Below, in pieces: positions 24,053 to 33,800 of a stretch of DNA of 64,000 bases. The position numbers and the translations under genes are program-made. This DNA comes from Pirellulales bacterium. Lineage in GTDB: Bacteria > Planctomycetota > Planctomycetia > Pirellulales > Lacipirellulaceae. The notes beneath the pieces were generated by a model. That model was not told the DNA's origin and searched no databases. It was given only the letters and a program-made list of their open reading frames with translations. The DNA lies in assembly GCA_022841705.1 (NCBI GenBank), contig JALHQZ010000002.1:1364001-1428000 (forward strand), written 5' to 3'. Each line of letters begins with the position of its first letter. Within the stretch, counting starts at the first letter, position 1.

Positions 24053-24916
24053 ATGCTCCTTCGCAGCTTACTTTTGACTCTCGTCCTTAGCGCAATCGCT
24101 GCTGCGCAGGAGCCGTTGGTGATTGACAACATCATCCTGCGGCTGTTGGCCGAAGCGCAAACGCCGGCGCAGACGCCGGGGGTGCTGCTGAAGATCGCCG
24201 TGCGGGAAGGGGATGAGGTCGCCGCCGGGCAGGTGCTCGCCAACATTGACGATGGGCCGATTCGGCTGGAAGCGAAAGGCGCCAAGATTGCCGCCGACAT
24301 CGCAAAGCAAGCGGCGGAGAACGATGTCAAAGTTCGCTTCGCCACGAAAAGTCACGAAGTGGCCGTGGCGGAACTCGCGCGGAGTGAGGAATCGATCACG
24401 CGGTTTGCAAATAGTGTGTCGCAATCGCAATTGGATGTCGAACGGCTGACCGTCGAGAAGACCGCGCTCGAACAGGAGCAGGCCCGCGAAGATCAAGCCG
24501 CCGCAAAACTCAAGTACGCTTCGAAGCAAAACGATTTGGCGGCGGCGGAACTGGAAGTCGCGCGGCGGCAGATCACAGCGCCGTTCGCCGGCGTGGTGGT
24601 GGAAGTCACCGCGCGGGCCGGCGAATGGGTTGAACCGGGCCAAAAGGTGCTGCGGCTGGTGAATGTTGAACGGCTCAAAGCCGAAGGTTTCGTTTCCGCG
24701 AGTGATGCACAACGAATGACGGTCGGCGCCGCCGTCGCCCTCAAGCTAACGGGCGATAGCGCCACGCATGCCGGCAAAATTGTGTTCATCAGCCCCGAAG
24801 TTGACCCCGTGAGCAACCAGGTCCGCTTCTGGGCGGAGATCGATAACCGCACCCGCGCGCTGCGCCCGGGTGAATCGGCGACGCTTCAAGTTCAACCGAG
24901 CAAGGCGGCCCGATGA
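24053..24916 (+). CDS. HlyD-like periplasmic adaptor
   Basis: This 287-residue protein has a cleavable-looking signal peptide (MLLRSLLLTLVLSAIAAAQ). The biotin/lipoyl-like half motifs (GVLLKIAVREGDEVAAGQVLA and RQITAPFAGVVVEVTARAGEWV) flank a central alpha-hairpin, followed by a beta-barrel region. This is the RND/HlyD membrane-fusion fold without its own membrane anchor. Its stop overlaps the start of the next gene (shared ATGA at 24913-24916), implying translational coupling. It is probably the middle component linking the M50-HlyD protein to the TolC-like duct. Confidence 0.82.
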   Translation: MLLRSLLLTLVLSAIAAAQEPLVIDNIILRLLAEAQTPAQTPGVLLKIAVREGDEVAAGQVLANIDDGPIRLEAKGAKIAADIAKQAAENDVKVRFATKSHEVAVAELARSEESITRFANSVSQSQLDVERLTVEKTALEQEQAREDQAAAKLKYASKQNDLAAAELEVARRQITAPFAGVVVEVTARAGEWVEPGQKVLRLVNVERLKAEGFVSASDAQRMTVGAAVALKLTGDSATHAGKIVFISPEVDPVSNQVRFWAEIDNRTRALRPGESATLQVQPSKAAR

Positions 24917-27093
24917 ATCTCGACACGAGCGCGCTCGATCGCCGCGTGCGGCTCGCACCGCGGGCCGACTTGTTGGCCGCCCTCGCTGCGCAGTCGCCGC
25001 TCGGCGGCGGTGTGTTGACCGATCCCCTCACGCGGCAGCACTACGAGTTCACCGCCGAAGAACGGACCCTGTTTGAACGACTGCGCTCGAGCGCCACGCT
25101 GCGCGAGTTACAGCGGATGCTCGAACGGGCGTTTGCCCCACGGCAATTCTCACCGACGATGATCGCCGGCTACTTGAGCCGGCTACACGCTTCGGGCCTT
25201 TTGGTTGCTGAAGGCGCTGAGCAAGCCGCGGCGCTCGCCGAACGTCGCGCGGAGCAGCAAGCAACGCGCCGCCGTTGGGCGTGGACGCAGCTTCTGGGCT
25301 GGCGGTTGCCGGGGATCAACCCGGATCGCGTGCTGTCGCACTTCACGGGTTTCGCGCGAATGGTGTTCTCACCACTCGGGGCTGTGCTGTTCGCGCTAAT
25401 TTGCATCGCGGGAATTGCGGTGTTGCTGGCGAGCTTCAGCCAACTGGTCGCCGAAGCGCCGAGCGTGGCGGAACTTCGCTCGCCGCAGTTGTGGTTACGG
25501 CTGGCGCTGGCGCTCGCCTTTGTGAAATCACTGCACGAGTTGGGGCACGCGCTGGCGTGCAAACGGTTTGGCGGGGCGGTGCCGGAGATGGGCGTCATGC
25601 TGCTCGCGCTCACGCCGTGTCTCTACACCGATGTCAGCGATGCGTGGCGGTTGCCGCGCTCGCAGCGGCTGATTGTGTCGGCGGCCGGCATTCTGGTGGA
25701 ACTGGCGCTCGCGGCGCTCGCGCTCGTGGCGTGGCGGCTCACCGAGCCGGGCTGGTTGCATTTGGCGGCGCTCGATGTGGCAATCGTTTGTTCGTTCGGC
25801 ACGCTGCTCATCAACGGCAATCCGCTGCTTCGGTACGACGGCTATTATTTACTCAGCGATCTCACCGCCACGCCCAACCTGTGGAGCCGGTCGCGCATCG
25901 CCGTGCGGCAGCGCATCGCGCGGTGGGTTGAAAAACCAACGCGCGAAGCGGTTGAGCGGGAACCAACGTGGCTCGCGCTGTACGGCGTCGCGTCGCAAGC
26001 GTATCTCACGGTTGTGATGGTTTCACTGGTGTGGCTGCTTTACCAAGGCCTGCGCGGTTGGCGGCTCGAAGCGATTGCGGTGTTCGTCGGCGGGTTGCTG
26101 CTCGCGTCGACCGTGGCGCCGCCGGCGGCGCGCGGAGTGAAACAACTGCGGAACCCGCTCTATCGCCGGCGCTTGGCGCCGGGCCGGGCGGGGCTGGCGC
26201 TGGTGGTGACGCTCGCCGCGCTGGTGGGCGCCGCGTGTTTGCCGTGGAAGGAGCGCGTCTCGGCCGAAGCGTTTACTGTGGCGAGCGAAGCGCGGAGTGT
26301 GGTCGCCACGCTGCCGGGACGTATCGTTGATGCCTTGCCCGCCGGCGCTACGGTGCAGTTGGGCGAGGTGCTCATGCGGCTGGAAAATCCTGAGCTTACC
26401 CGCGAACAAGCACAACTTGCGGCGCGTGTCGCCGAGCAGCAGCTTGCGGTTGAACATTTGCGGAAACTCCGCGCGTTCGATCCCCAAGCGGCCGAGCGCT
26501 TGCCGCAGGAGCAAACGGCGCTCGCAAGTTTGCAAGCGCAACTGCGTGAACTCGAAGCGGAAGCCGAACGGTTGGTGCTGCGCGCTCCGCGCGCTGGCGT
26601 GCTGCTCGCGCCGGCGCCGCGGCTGAAGACGGATGAAACGGAAAAACTTGCCACCTGGACCGGCACGCCGCTCGACCCTTCGAACCGTGGCGCGTGGCTA
26701 GAACCGGGCGACGAAATCGGCAGCATCGGCGATCCGGCACAGGTGGCCGTCGAACTAAAAATCCGCGCCGAAGAAAGCGACCGCGTGCGGCTGGGCCAGC
26801 CGGTGCGGATCGCGCTCGCCCAACGCCCCGGCGAAGTGCTCACCGGCCAAGTGGTCGAACTTTCGCGCCGTGCCGTAGCGACTGAGAGCGAACAGAGTAC
26901 CGCCACCTCTGGCCCGTGGTTCGCCCGCGGCGCCGAACCGCAAGCCGGCGCCGTCTACCTGGCCCGCGCGAAAATCACCTCCGCCCCACCCCTCGCCCTG
27001 CACGGCACCGGCGAGGCGAAACTGCTTACCGGCGAATCAACCCTCGGCGCCGAGCTATGGCGGTTGGTGACGCGGACGTTTCGGGTGTGGTGA
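24913..27093 (+). CDS. M50-like membrane metallopeptidase fused to an HlyD-like domain
   Basis: In this 726-residue protein, residues about 30-105 look like a PqqD-like winged-helix segment. A polytopic M50/site-2-protease-like domain follows, with the zinc motif HELGH at 208-212 and a second conserved NPLLRYDGYYLLSD whose D309 is the usual third ligand. Further helices lead to a C-terminal HlyD-type region (about 455-725) with lipoyl-like halves and a coiled coil. Such 'putative peptide zinc metalloprotease' proteins occur in bacteria beside HlyD and TolC genes, but their substrates are mostly unknown. The catalytic residues are intact. It overlaps the preceding adaptor gene by four bases. 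Confidence 0.82.
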   Translation: MNLDTSALDRRVRLAPRADLLAALAAQSPLGGGVLTDPLTRQHYEFTAEERTLFERLRSSATLRELQRMLERAFAPRQFSPTMIAGYLSRLHASGLLVAEGAEQAAALAERRAEQQATRRRWAWTQLLGWRLPGINPDRVLSHFTGFARMVFSPLGAVLFALICIAGIAVLLASFSQLVAEAPSVAELRSPQLWLRLALALAFVKSLHELGHALACKRFGGAVPEMGVMLLALTPCLYTDVSDAWRLPRSQRLIVSAAGILVELALAALALVAWRLTEPGWLHLAALDVAIVCSFGTLLINGNPLLRYDGYYLLSDLTATPNLWSRSRIAVRQRIARWVEKPTREAVEREPTWLALYGVASQAYLTVVMVSLVWLLYQGLRGWRLEAIAVFVGGLLLASTVAPPAARGVKQLRNPLYRRRLAPGRAGLALVVTLAALVGAACLPWKERVSAEAFTVASEARSVVATLPGRIVDALPAGATVQLGEVLMRLENPELTREQAQLAARVAEQQLAVEHLRKLRAFDPQAAERLPQEQTALASLQAQLRELEAEAERLVLRAPRAGVLLAPAPRLKTDETEKLATWTGTPLDPSNRGAWLEPGDEIGSIGDPAQVAVELKIRAEESDRVRLGQPVRIALAQRPGEVLTGQVVELSRRAVATESEQSTATSGPWFARGAEPQAGAVYLARAKITSAPPLALHGTGEAKLLTGESTLGAELWRLVTRTFRVW

Positions 27094-27160
27094 GGATTGG
27101 TATATCGAGTAGGCGGTTATCTACTGCCTTGGCCAGCGACAAAACAACGCGTGTACTTGA

Positions 27161-27571
27161 TCATTCTGTTTTCGTGGGCGGCTGCTGTTGACGATTGATA
27201 GCGTGCTGTTTGGCAATCGTAGCTGCCACCCAACTAAAGAAGAAAACAATTAGACCGAGAAAATACCATGCTCCCTCCATGAAATGCACAGGCCCCACAT
27301 CGCCCACATAAAACAATAAGACCACGATGCAAAATGGAAGCATGGTGAGCATCGGGACGATAACGCGAAGTTCCAAGAACCAGATCACAATCGAGAGCAC
27401 AAGCAACATGGCGCCTGCGATGTTCAGGAGGACTGTCTCGCCATCAAAGTCAGCCACATACATTGCTCCGACGAACAATAAGCCTGTGGCAACGCTTGTC
27501 ACCAGAGAGGAAACGATTGCATACGGAAAGCCATTTTTGATGTGCGCCATTTTCGTGTCGACTTCAGGCAC
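27161..27571 (-). CDS. Small hypothetical membrane protein
   Basis: This 136-residue protein starts at a GTG; an ATG at 27550 is an alternative. It has four predicted hydrophobic helices and short polar ends, with a Gln/Pro-rich C-terminus. No family is recognised. It lies convergent to the M50-HlyD gene and apart from any operon. Its codon use and GC appear lower than the neighbouring genes. Confidence 0.5.
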   Translation of the reverse strand: MPEVDTKMAHIKNGFPYAIVSSLVTSVATGLLFVGAMYVADFDGETVLLNIAGAMLLVLSIVIWFLELRVIVPMLTMLPFCIVVLLFYVGDVGPVHFMEGAWYFLGLIVFFFSWVAATIAKQHAINRQQQPPTKTE

Positions 27572-27696
27572 AAGAGGTTCAGGCGGAAGTGGAGATTCGT
27601 CTTGAATTATCTAAGTCGATTATCAATTGTCGCCAATTACCGCGATGGCAATCGAAATCAAACGCGACAAATTACTATCCAAGATAACTTGCAGCG

Positions 27697-28497
27697 TCAG
27701 TCGTTATCCCGCAGCAACTCCCGCCGCAAATACTCCCCCGGAATCGAAGTAATCGGCTCCTCCAATTGCACCCCCGTGCGGCGGCGCCCGACGGTGCGGA
27801 CATAGCCGAGCGTGCGGCCGGCGTCGGCTTCGAGGGCGGCGATTTCGGTGGTGTTGTCGGGGCAGGTGGTGCGGTGCCAGTCGAGCCACAGCCGCCAGCC
27901 GTCGGGGAGGGTGTCGGAGAGTTCGAGGTCGAGGATGCCGGTCCGCTCCCAATGCCGGCGCCACCACTCGGGCGAATGGAGCGACCACAGTTCGGGGGTC
28001 CACCACGCCGCGAGATGCTCCGGCAGGGCGCCCGCAATTTCTTGCACCAGCCCCGCGCCGGTGATGCCAATCTGCCCGCCTGGTTTCACGAGCCGCGCGA
28101 GGTAACTGAGGTACATTTCGTCCGTGCCGTAGTACATGAACGAATCGATCGAGACGATGGCGTCGAAGAACTCGGCCGCGAAGGGGAGCATCCGCGCATC
28201 GGCCCGCAGCGGAAAGACCCCGTCGCCGGCGCCCGCATCACGAATCCGCTGAAGGTTCTCATTGGGACTGAACCACAAGTCGGTGGCCCACACCTGCACG
28301 CCAAACTCTCGATGCAAAAAGATCGAGCTCATCGCCCGCCCGCAACCGAGATCGAGCACGCGCATGCCGGGCCGCAAGTCGAGCGCTTCGGCGAGCCACT
28401 CTGTCAGCCAGAGCGCATTGGCGCCGCCGCTGGCGCTGGCGGTGATCCACTCGGGGTGGTAACGGGCGCTGCGCGGGAAACGTTGGGTGGTGTCCAT
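27697..28497 (-). CDS. Class I SAM-dependent methyltransferase
   Basis: This 266-residue cytoplasmic protein has motif I VLDLGCGRA (about residues 47-55), an acidic motif II region (VWATDLWFSP), the post-motif FFDAIVSIDSFMYYG and motif III ARLVKPGGQIGI. These define the class I Rossmann methyltransferase fold. It resembles small-molecule or lipid methyltransferases of the type-11/cyclopropane-synthase group, but the acceptor cannot be told. The C-terminal 100 residues are Trp-rich and may form the substrate cap. It is a single gene with no obvious operon partners. Confidence 0.85.
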   Translation of the reverse strand: MDTTQRFPRSARYHPEWITASASGGANALWLTEWLAEALDLRPGMRVLDLGCGRAMSSIFLHREFGVQVWATDLWFSPNENLQRIRDAGAGDGVFPLRADARMLPFAAEFFDAIVSIDSFMYYGTDEMYLSYLARLVKPGGQIGITGAGLVQEIAGALPEHLAAWWTPELWSLHSPEWWRRHWERTGILDLELSDTLPDGWRLWLDWHRTTCPDNTTEIAALEADAGRTLGYVRTVGRRRTGVQLEEPITSIPGEYLRRELLRDND

Positions 28498-28659
28498 TGT
28501 TCGTTCGACCGATGTGTCAGTCAGTCCGCGATCCGAGACACATTCTAGCGGGTGGCGGTTCGCGGGAGCAATTGCGCGATCCGTTAAATTATCTTGTCAT
28601 TCCGACTCGGTAAATTGTGAAAACTAGACATTTTGTAAACCGGATCGTACTCTTTTGTC

Positions 28660-28965
28660 ATGCACTCCCAATATTCCATCACCGCCGCTCGAGCCGCATG
28701 GTCGTCGATCATCAATGAGGTCGCTGAAGGGCGGGATGTCGAGATCACGCGATATGGTGAGCCGGTCGCGGTGGTGATTTCCAAACAGCGGTACGAACAG
28801 ATGCAGGCGAATCGTCTCAGTTTTGTGGAACGTTGCTTAACGCTACGCTCGAAACACGAAGCGGATGCGCTGTTGCCTAGTGATTGGGCCGCATCGCTCC
28901 TTGACCGTGCCCCGGGTGAAGTGCCTCCGACTTTCTCTGGCGAGCTTTGGCGGCCGGCGGATTGA
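28660..28965 (+). CDS. Phd/YefM-type antitoxin, apparently orphan
   Basis: In this 101-residue protein the first 60 residues fit the Phd/YefM antitoxin fold: SITAARAAWSSIINEVAEG, then VEITRYGEPVAVVISKQRYE. Such antitoxins bind operator DNA with this N-terminal domain and neutralise a toxin with the C-terminal tail. No toxin reading frame (RelE/ParE, Doc or PIN type) is seen before or after it; the downstream 130 bases are repeat-like and non-coding. The upstream 80 bases are markedly AT-rich compared with the window, suggesting acquisition. It may be a solitary regulator or the remnant of a lost toxin-antitoxin pair. Confidence 0.75.
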   Translation: MHSQYSITAARAAWSSIINEVAEGRDVEITRYGEPVAVVISKQRYEQMQANRLSFVERCLTLRSKHEADALLPSDWAASLLDRAPGEVPPTFSGELWRPAD

Positions 28966-29011
28966 GAGTTGGTAACGAAGCCGATCTGCTCTACGTGGAT
29001 GCGTCGTGGAT

Positions 29012-29029
29012 GCGTCTCTCCGAGACGCG
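29012..29029. repeat. GCGTCTC hairpin (shared with 58354)
   Basis: GCGTCTCTCCGAGACGCG is a short perfect hairpin (arms GCGTCTC/GAGACGC). The same sequence is present in the opposite orientation at 58354-58372 in the ribosomal operon. Together with its flanking GTGGATGC words it looks like a small dispersed palindrome. Confidence 0.5.
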
Positions 29030-29092
29030 AAGCTGCGTTAGCGCCGTCGTTCATTCAACTTTGAATGCTAAACGGCGCCTCTTCAAAAAGCA

Positions 29093-29632
29093 TCATCGGG
29101 TATGGTCGCAAGGGCTAAGATCGAGCATTTCAGAAAACTGATCCCTACTAGCGATAGCAGCCTCTTTGGTTGTTTCGCTCTTCACATAAATTGGAGAACC
29201 ATCAAACATCTTCAGGCTCAATGACACTCGATAAATGGGGTGATCAAGAAGCTCAAGAGAAGTGAGTACGACTTGATCGTTTTCGCTGAGCAGACCCTTA
29301 TACCAAGTGGCGTTGCGGTCGAACTGATTTCGACACTTGCCTCGAACCCGACGATTCTTCACGATGAGCAGCATGTAACAACGCAAGCCGAACAAGGTAC
29401 GGACAAATCCGGTGAGCGCCGACGCAAATACGACATACCCAGCGCATCGAATGATCAGAAAGGGCCAATCGTTCCTGCGCATGCCGAAATTCACTCCGTA
29501 GACCGCAACGGCCAGCAAGGGAAGCCAACCAATGGCGAAGAGCATCGCGAAATAATTGAACCCGAGGAACTTTGCCCGAAGATAGCCGGGGGCAAGTTTC
29601 TCGATCGTCAAATCGGCATCTTCTTTAAGCAT
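29093..29632 (-). CDS. Hypothetical protein with two membrane helices
   Basis: This 179-residue protein has an N-terminal cytoplasmic stretch, two adjacent hydrophobic helices (about residues 23-48 and 60-85) and a soluble C-terminal half of about 90 residues with no recognised motif. The layout is like small planctomycete proteins with a membrane-proximal pleckstrin-like fold, but that is only a guess. The local DNA is less GC-rich than the adjacent genes. There are no operon partners. Confidence 0.5.
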   Translation of the reverse strand: MLKEDADLTIEKLAPGYLRAKFLGFNYFAMLFAIGWLPLLAVAVYGVNFGMRRNDWPFLIIRCAGYVVFASALTGFVRTLFGLRCYMLLIVKNRRVRGKCRNQFDRNATWYKGLLSENDQVVLTSLELLDHPIYRVSLSLKMFDGSPIYVKSETTKEAAIASRDQFSEMLDLSPCDHTR

Positions 29633-29697
29633 TGCCAGACTGAGACGATTTAGTTCAGTTTACGATTCGATTGTTGTCCGCGCATTGCGTCGCGCAC

Positions 29698-29728
29698 AAC
29701 ACGGCGGCGGAACGCCGCCGGCTAACGA
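29698..29728. repeat. REP-like hairpin of the GTTAGCCGG family
   Basis: CGGCGGCGG and CCGCCG arms surround a short AACG loop and end in GCTAAC. Read on the - strand it is GTTAGCCGGCGGCGTTCCG, nearly the same as the unit at 19559. Confidence 0.6.
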
Positions 29729-29735
29729 CACTCAC

Positions 29736-30458
29736 CTATGGCAGCGCGATGATACCGAACGTCGCCGCCGCTTGCAGCGCGGCGCCGCGGGCACTAATCG
29801 GGCAGTAGTGCGTGCGCCACGGGTTGCAGTCGCCGGGGCGGTAGTGGCCTAACGTGTAGACGCACTCGCGCGGGCAGTTCGCGCCCATCTGGTACGGTAG
29901 CGTCACCGCGCTACCAAAGAAGTGCGCCGCGGAGATCGCCGGTTGAGCGCACGCGCAGCAGGTGTAGCCATAGCGTTCGGCGTTGATCTCTTCAAAGTAC
30001 AGCGGGTAGTGCGTGCTGTTGGGCGCCACCCAGTTGTAGCCGAGCGTCGGCCAGGCGCGCATGAGGCCGGCGGGGTCCATGCTATTGTAGGTTTCAGTTG
30101 GCAACTTGCCGGCGGGCGGGGCGATGTCGACGCCCAGCGTCTCAAGCGGAACCACCACCACGGTTGCGGCGCTCGCCTGGGCTTGCTTGCCGTTAACCTC
30201 CGGTTTCGCAACGGGCTCTTCGGCCACCGTCGGTAAAATTTTCTCCGGCGGTTGGTCGCTGGGTTGCGCGAGCGGCACGAGCATCACCTCTTCAGAAGCC
30301 CCCTTGTCCTGATCCATGGGGGCAGTAACCGTCTCGCCCACCACTTCATCAATCGCCGGCAACTTGCGCCAATGCGACGTGGTTTCCACGGCGAAAATCG
30401 CACCGCAAGTGGCCACGATTGCGGCGAAACTGCGAAGAATGGGAAGGATGGGCGGCAT
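29736..30458 (-). CDS. Hypothetical secreted or anchored planctomycete protein
   Basis: This protein of about 240 residues, starting at MPPILPIL, has an N-terminal hydrophobic segment (about residues 5-25) that could be a signal peptide or anchor, and a Pro/Glu-rich linker. A Trp/Tyr/Cys-rich C-terminal domain carries YNWVAPNSTHYPLYFEE, RYGYTCCACAQP and NCPRECVYTLGHYRPGD. Six cysteines suggest disulphides outside the cytoplasm. I recall similar domains in planctomycete hypothetical proteins but know no function. The frame is open to 30497; 30458 is chosen because the hydrophobic segment then starts properly. Confidence 0.55.
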   Translation of the reverse strand: MPPILPILRSFAAIVATCGAIFAVETTSHWRKLPAIDEVVGETVTAPMDQDKGASEEVMLVPLAQPSDQPPEKILPTVAEEPVAKPEVNGKQAQASAATVVVVPLETLGVDIAPPAGKLPTETYNSMDPAGLMRAWPTLGYNWVAPNSTHYPLYFEEINAERYGYTCCACAQPAISAAHFFGSAVTLPYQMGANCPRECVYTLGHYRPGDCNPWRTHYCPISARGAALQAAATFGIIALP

Positions 30459-30556
30459 ATCAGCGGTCCAAATTAGGCGGTTCGGCGCATGGGGCACCGC
30501 TCGGTCACGGGTGTCCCAGGGGTCATTTTCGACCCCTCAGAACCCAAATCTTCAGA

Positions 30557-30597
30557 AAAATCCCACCCCCGCAAACGCGGGGGTCGGGTGGGATTTT
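30557..30597. terminator. Strong stem-loop with flanking A and T runs
   Basis: AAAATCCCACCC (30557-30568) pairs with GGGTGGGATTTT (30586-30597), and an inner CCGC/GCGG pair closes the loop. It reads as an intrinsic terminator on both strands (TTTT on +, TTTTT on -). It may insulate the two divergent genes from antisense or read-through transcription. Confidence 0.55.
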
Positions 30598-30659
30598 GAC
30601 GTTTTGCGCCCGGAATCTGCGGGTTATCCGAAAAACTGCCGCAAAACGCAACCAAAAGT

Positions 30660-30687
30660 TTGCAGTTGAGCGCACGCCCAAGATAAT
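30660..30687 (+). promoter_or_regulatory. Candidate promoter for the PKD-repeat protein
   Basis: TTGCAG (30660-30665) and GATAAT (30682-30687) are separated by 16 bp, close to the sigma-70 consensus. It would give a leader of about 125 bases before the preferred ATG at 30822. Confidence 0.4.
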
Positions 30688-30821
30688 GAATGTTCCCGCA
30701 TTTGCTGCGCCGCTTGGCGAGTCCTCCTGTGGGAACGCCGGATTGGGGTGCGGCGTCCGAGAGCAGGGGGATTCCGCGCGAGCGCGCAGCTAGAGACTCA
30801 GGTCGTGATCCCGCGCTACGC

Positions 30822-33800
30822 ATGCCCCGCAACTGGTTAACTTGGACAATTGAAACGCTGGCTACTCCGGCCAGCGCGGTTCGTTCATTGGTTAAACCAA
30901 GTCCGCGGGATCCAATCTTTGGCTCGCTCGATGTGCGCCAACTTGAACCACGCCGTGTCCTCGACGCTGCGCTGCTCGATGCTCTGGCGCCGAGTTTGAC
31001 GAGTGAAACGGCGCTCGTCTCTTCCAGCACTCCAGCGGCGAGTGCGCCGGCGGCAAGTTTCGATTGGTCAACCGTCGCCGCCGAAGCGCCGCTAGGGCCA
31101 AGTGGTTCGCTGCTTAGCGCTGAAGCGCAGGGTCTAAGCGTTGACCCCACCAACACAGCGCCGACGCTGGTGAACATCAACGTGATCAGCATCCCAGAGA
31201 ACACACCCGTCTTTCTCACGGGGAATATTGTCGATCCCAATCCGACCGATACCTTCACGCTGGACATCGATTGGGGCGATGGCTCGACTCAGTCGGTCTC
31301 GCTGGCCGCGGGGACGTCGTTCTTCGCCATTTCGCACACGTTTGTTGATGACAACCCCACTGCAACCCCCGCGGACATCTACAACATCCAGCTCGTGCTG
31401 ACCGATTCGGCCGGCGGCGTCGACGAAGCCAGCACCATCGCGCTGGTGGGCGATGAAGCGCCGATACTCTTCAATCTCGCTAGCAGCAATGGCGTGGAAG
31501 GCGTGCCGCTCACCATCAGCGGTGACATCATTGACCGCAGTCCGCTCGACACCTTCCGATTGGAAGTCGATTGGGGCGATGGCTCGACAAGCACCTTCAA
31601 TTATGCGGCCGGGACGACATCCTTCGCTGAGACCCATGCCTACGTGGATGAAGGGAATTACAACGTTAAGCTGCTGATCTTTGACGACGACCTGCGCGGC
31701 AACTTCTTCCAACTGCAAACCTCCGTCGGCAACGCGCCGCCGGTGCTCTCAAACCTGAGCGCCACCAACATCAATGAGCACGGCGTCACTACGCTGTCGG
31801 CGAACCTGTTCGATAGCGGCGCGCTCGACACGTTCAACGTTTCGATCGATTGGGGCGATGGCTCGCCGGTGCAGATGCTCTCGCTCCCCGCGGGGACCAG
31901 CAGCTTCGCGGTAAATCACCAGTACCTCGATGACAATCCCACTGGCACGCCGGTGGACAATTACCTCGTCCAAGTGACGGTGCTCGATAGCGATGGCGCC
32001 GAGGACTCGGGCAGCACCAGCGTCACCGTAAGCAACGTGGCGCCGAAGCTCGAGAACGTGGTCGCTACGACGATCTTCGAGAATGGCACAACCACGCTCA
32101 GCGGAAACATTTTCGATCCCGGAACGCAAGACCCGTTCACGCTCGAAATTGATTGGGGCGATGGCTTGCCGACGCAAACTGTGCTGCTTCCTGCCGGTAG
32201 CACAACCTTCAGCGTGCAGCATCAGTACGTGGACGATAACCCCACCGGCACGCCGAGCGATCTCTTCACGATCAAACTGAAACTGGCCGACGATGACACG
32301 GGCATCGTGACGACCCAAGTCAACGTGCGGGTCGATAACGTCGCTCCCACGCTGCAAGAGTTAAGCGCCACCAATGTCAACGAGCACGGCAGCACCACGC
32401 TCACTGGCAAGATCATTGATCCGGGCACGCAGGACACCTTCACGCTTGAAGTGAACTGGGGCGACGGCACCACCCAATCGTTCACCTACCCGGCCGGCAC
32501 GACGACGTTTAGCGAGACGCACCAGTACGTCGACGACAACCCGACCGGCACGCCGAGCGATAACTACACCATCAAGCTAAAGCTCACCGATGACGACACC
32601 GGCGTTGGCACAGCCGAAACGACAATCGTCTTTTCAAACGTGGCGCCGCTGCTCACAAATGTCAGCGCGACGAACGTCAACGAGCACGGCAGCACCACGC
32701 TCACCGGTACGATTGTTGACCCCGGCACACAAGACACCTTCACGCTCGAAGTGAACTGGGGTGACGGCACAATTGAGTCGTTCACTTACGCTGCCGGTAC
32801 GACGACGTTTAGCGAGTCGCACCAGTACCTCGACGATAATCCCACCGGCACGTCGATCGATAACTACAAGATCACGCTCAAGCTAACCGATGACGACACG
32901 GGCGTCGCCACGGCTGAGAAGACGATTGTTGTCTCGAACGTCGCACCGCTGCTCACGAATGTCAGCGCGACGAACGTCAACGAGCATGGCAGTACCACGC
33001 TCACCGGTACGATTGTTGACCCCAGCACGCAAGACACCTTCACGCTCGAAGTGAACTGGGGCGACGGCACAGTCGAGTCGTTCACTTACGCCGCAGGCAC
33101 GACGAGCTTCAGCGAAACTCACCAGTACGTCGACGATAACCCCACCGGCACGTCGAGCGATAACTACAAGATCACGCTCAAGCTAACCGATGACGACACG
33201 GGCGTCGCCACGGCTGAGAAGACGATTGTTGTCTCGAACGTCGCACCGCTGCTCACGAATGTCAGCGCGACGAACGTCAACGAGCATGGCAGTACCACGC
33301 TCACCGGTACGATTGTTGACCCCAGCACGCAAGACACCTTCACGCTCGAAGTGAACTGGGGCGACGGCACAGTCGAGTCGTTCACTTACGCTGCCGGTAC
33401 GACGACGTTTAGCGAGTCGCATCAGTACCTCGACGATAATCCCACCGGCACGCCGAGCGATAATTTCACAATTAAGTTGAAGCTCACGGACGATGACACT
33501 GGCGTAGGTTCGGCGGAGACAACCATCGTCGTTTCGAACGTTGCGCCCCTGCTCACCGGCGTCAGCGCGACCAACGTCAACGAACAAAGCAGCACCACGC
33601 TCACCGGCACGATCGTCGATCCTGGCACGCAGGACACCTTCACGCTGGAAGTGAACTGGGGCGACGGCGTCATCGAGTCGTTCACTTACGCCGCAGGCAC
33701 GACGAGCTTCAGCGAAACTCACCAGTACCCGGACGACAACCCCACCGGCACGCCGAACGATACCTACACGATCAAGCTCAAGCTGACCGATGACGACACC

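Larger units (their letters stand above)
30459..30821. other. Divergent intergenic region with hairpin and promoter-like element
   Basis: This 363-base gap holds the hairpin at 30557-30597 and a promoter-like TTGCAG / 16 bp / GATAAT at 30660-30687. The frame of the PKD protein stays open back to an ATG at 30690. Composition of 30690-30821 looks non-coding, and the promoter-like element would start RNA just after 30690, so it is treated as leader. Confidence 0.45.

Noticed and set aside
28947..29141. Possible toxin gene after the Phd antitoxin
   Set aside because: The 64-codon frame crosses a hairpin, has no RelE, Doc or PIN residues, and ends in spacer DNA.
30690..30821. N-terminal 44 codons of the PKD protein from the ATG at 30690
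   Set aside because: Low third-position GC, no signal-like content and a promoter-like element whose start would fall after 30690; kept only as an alternative.
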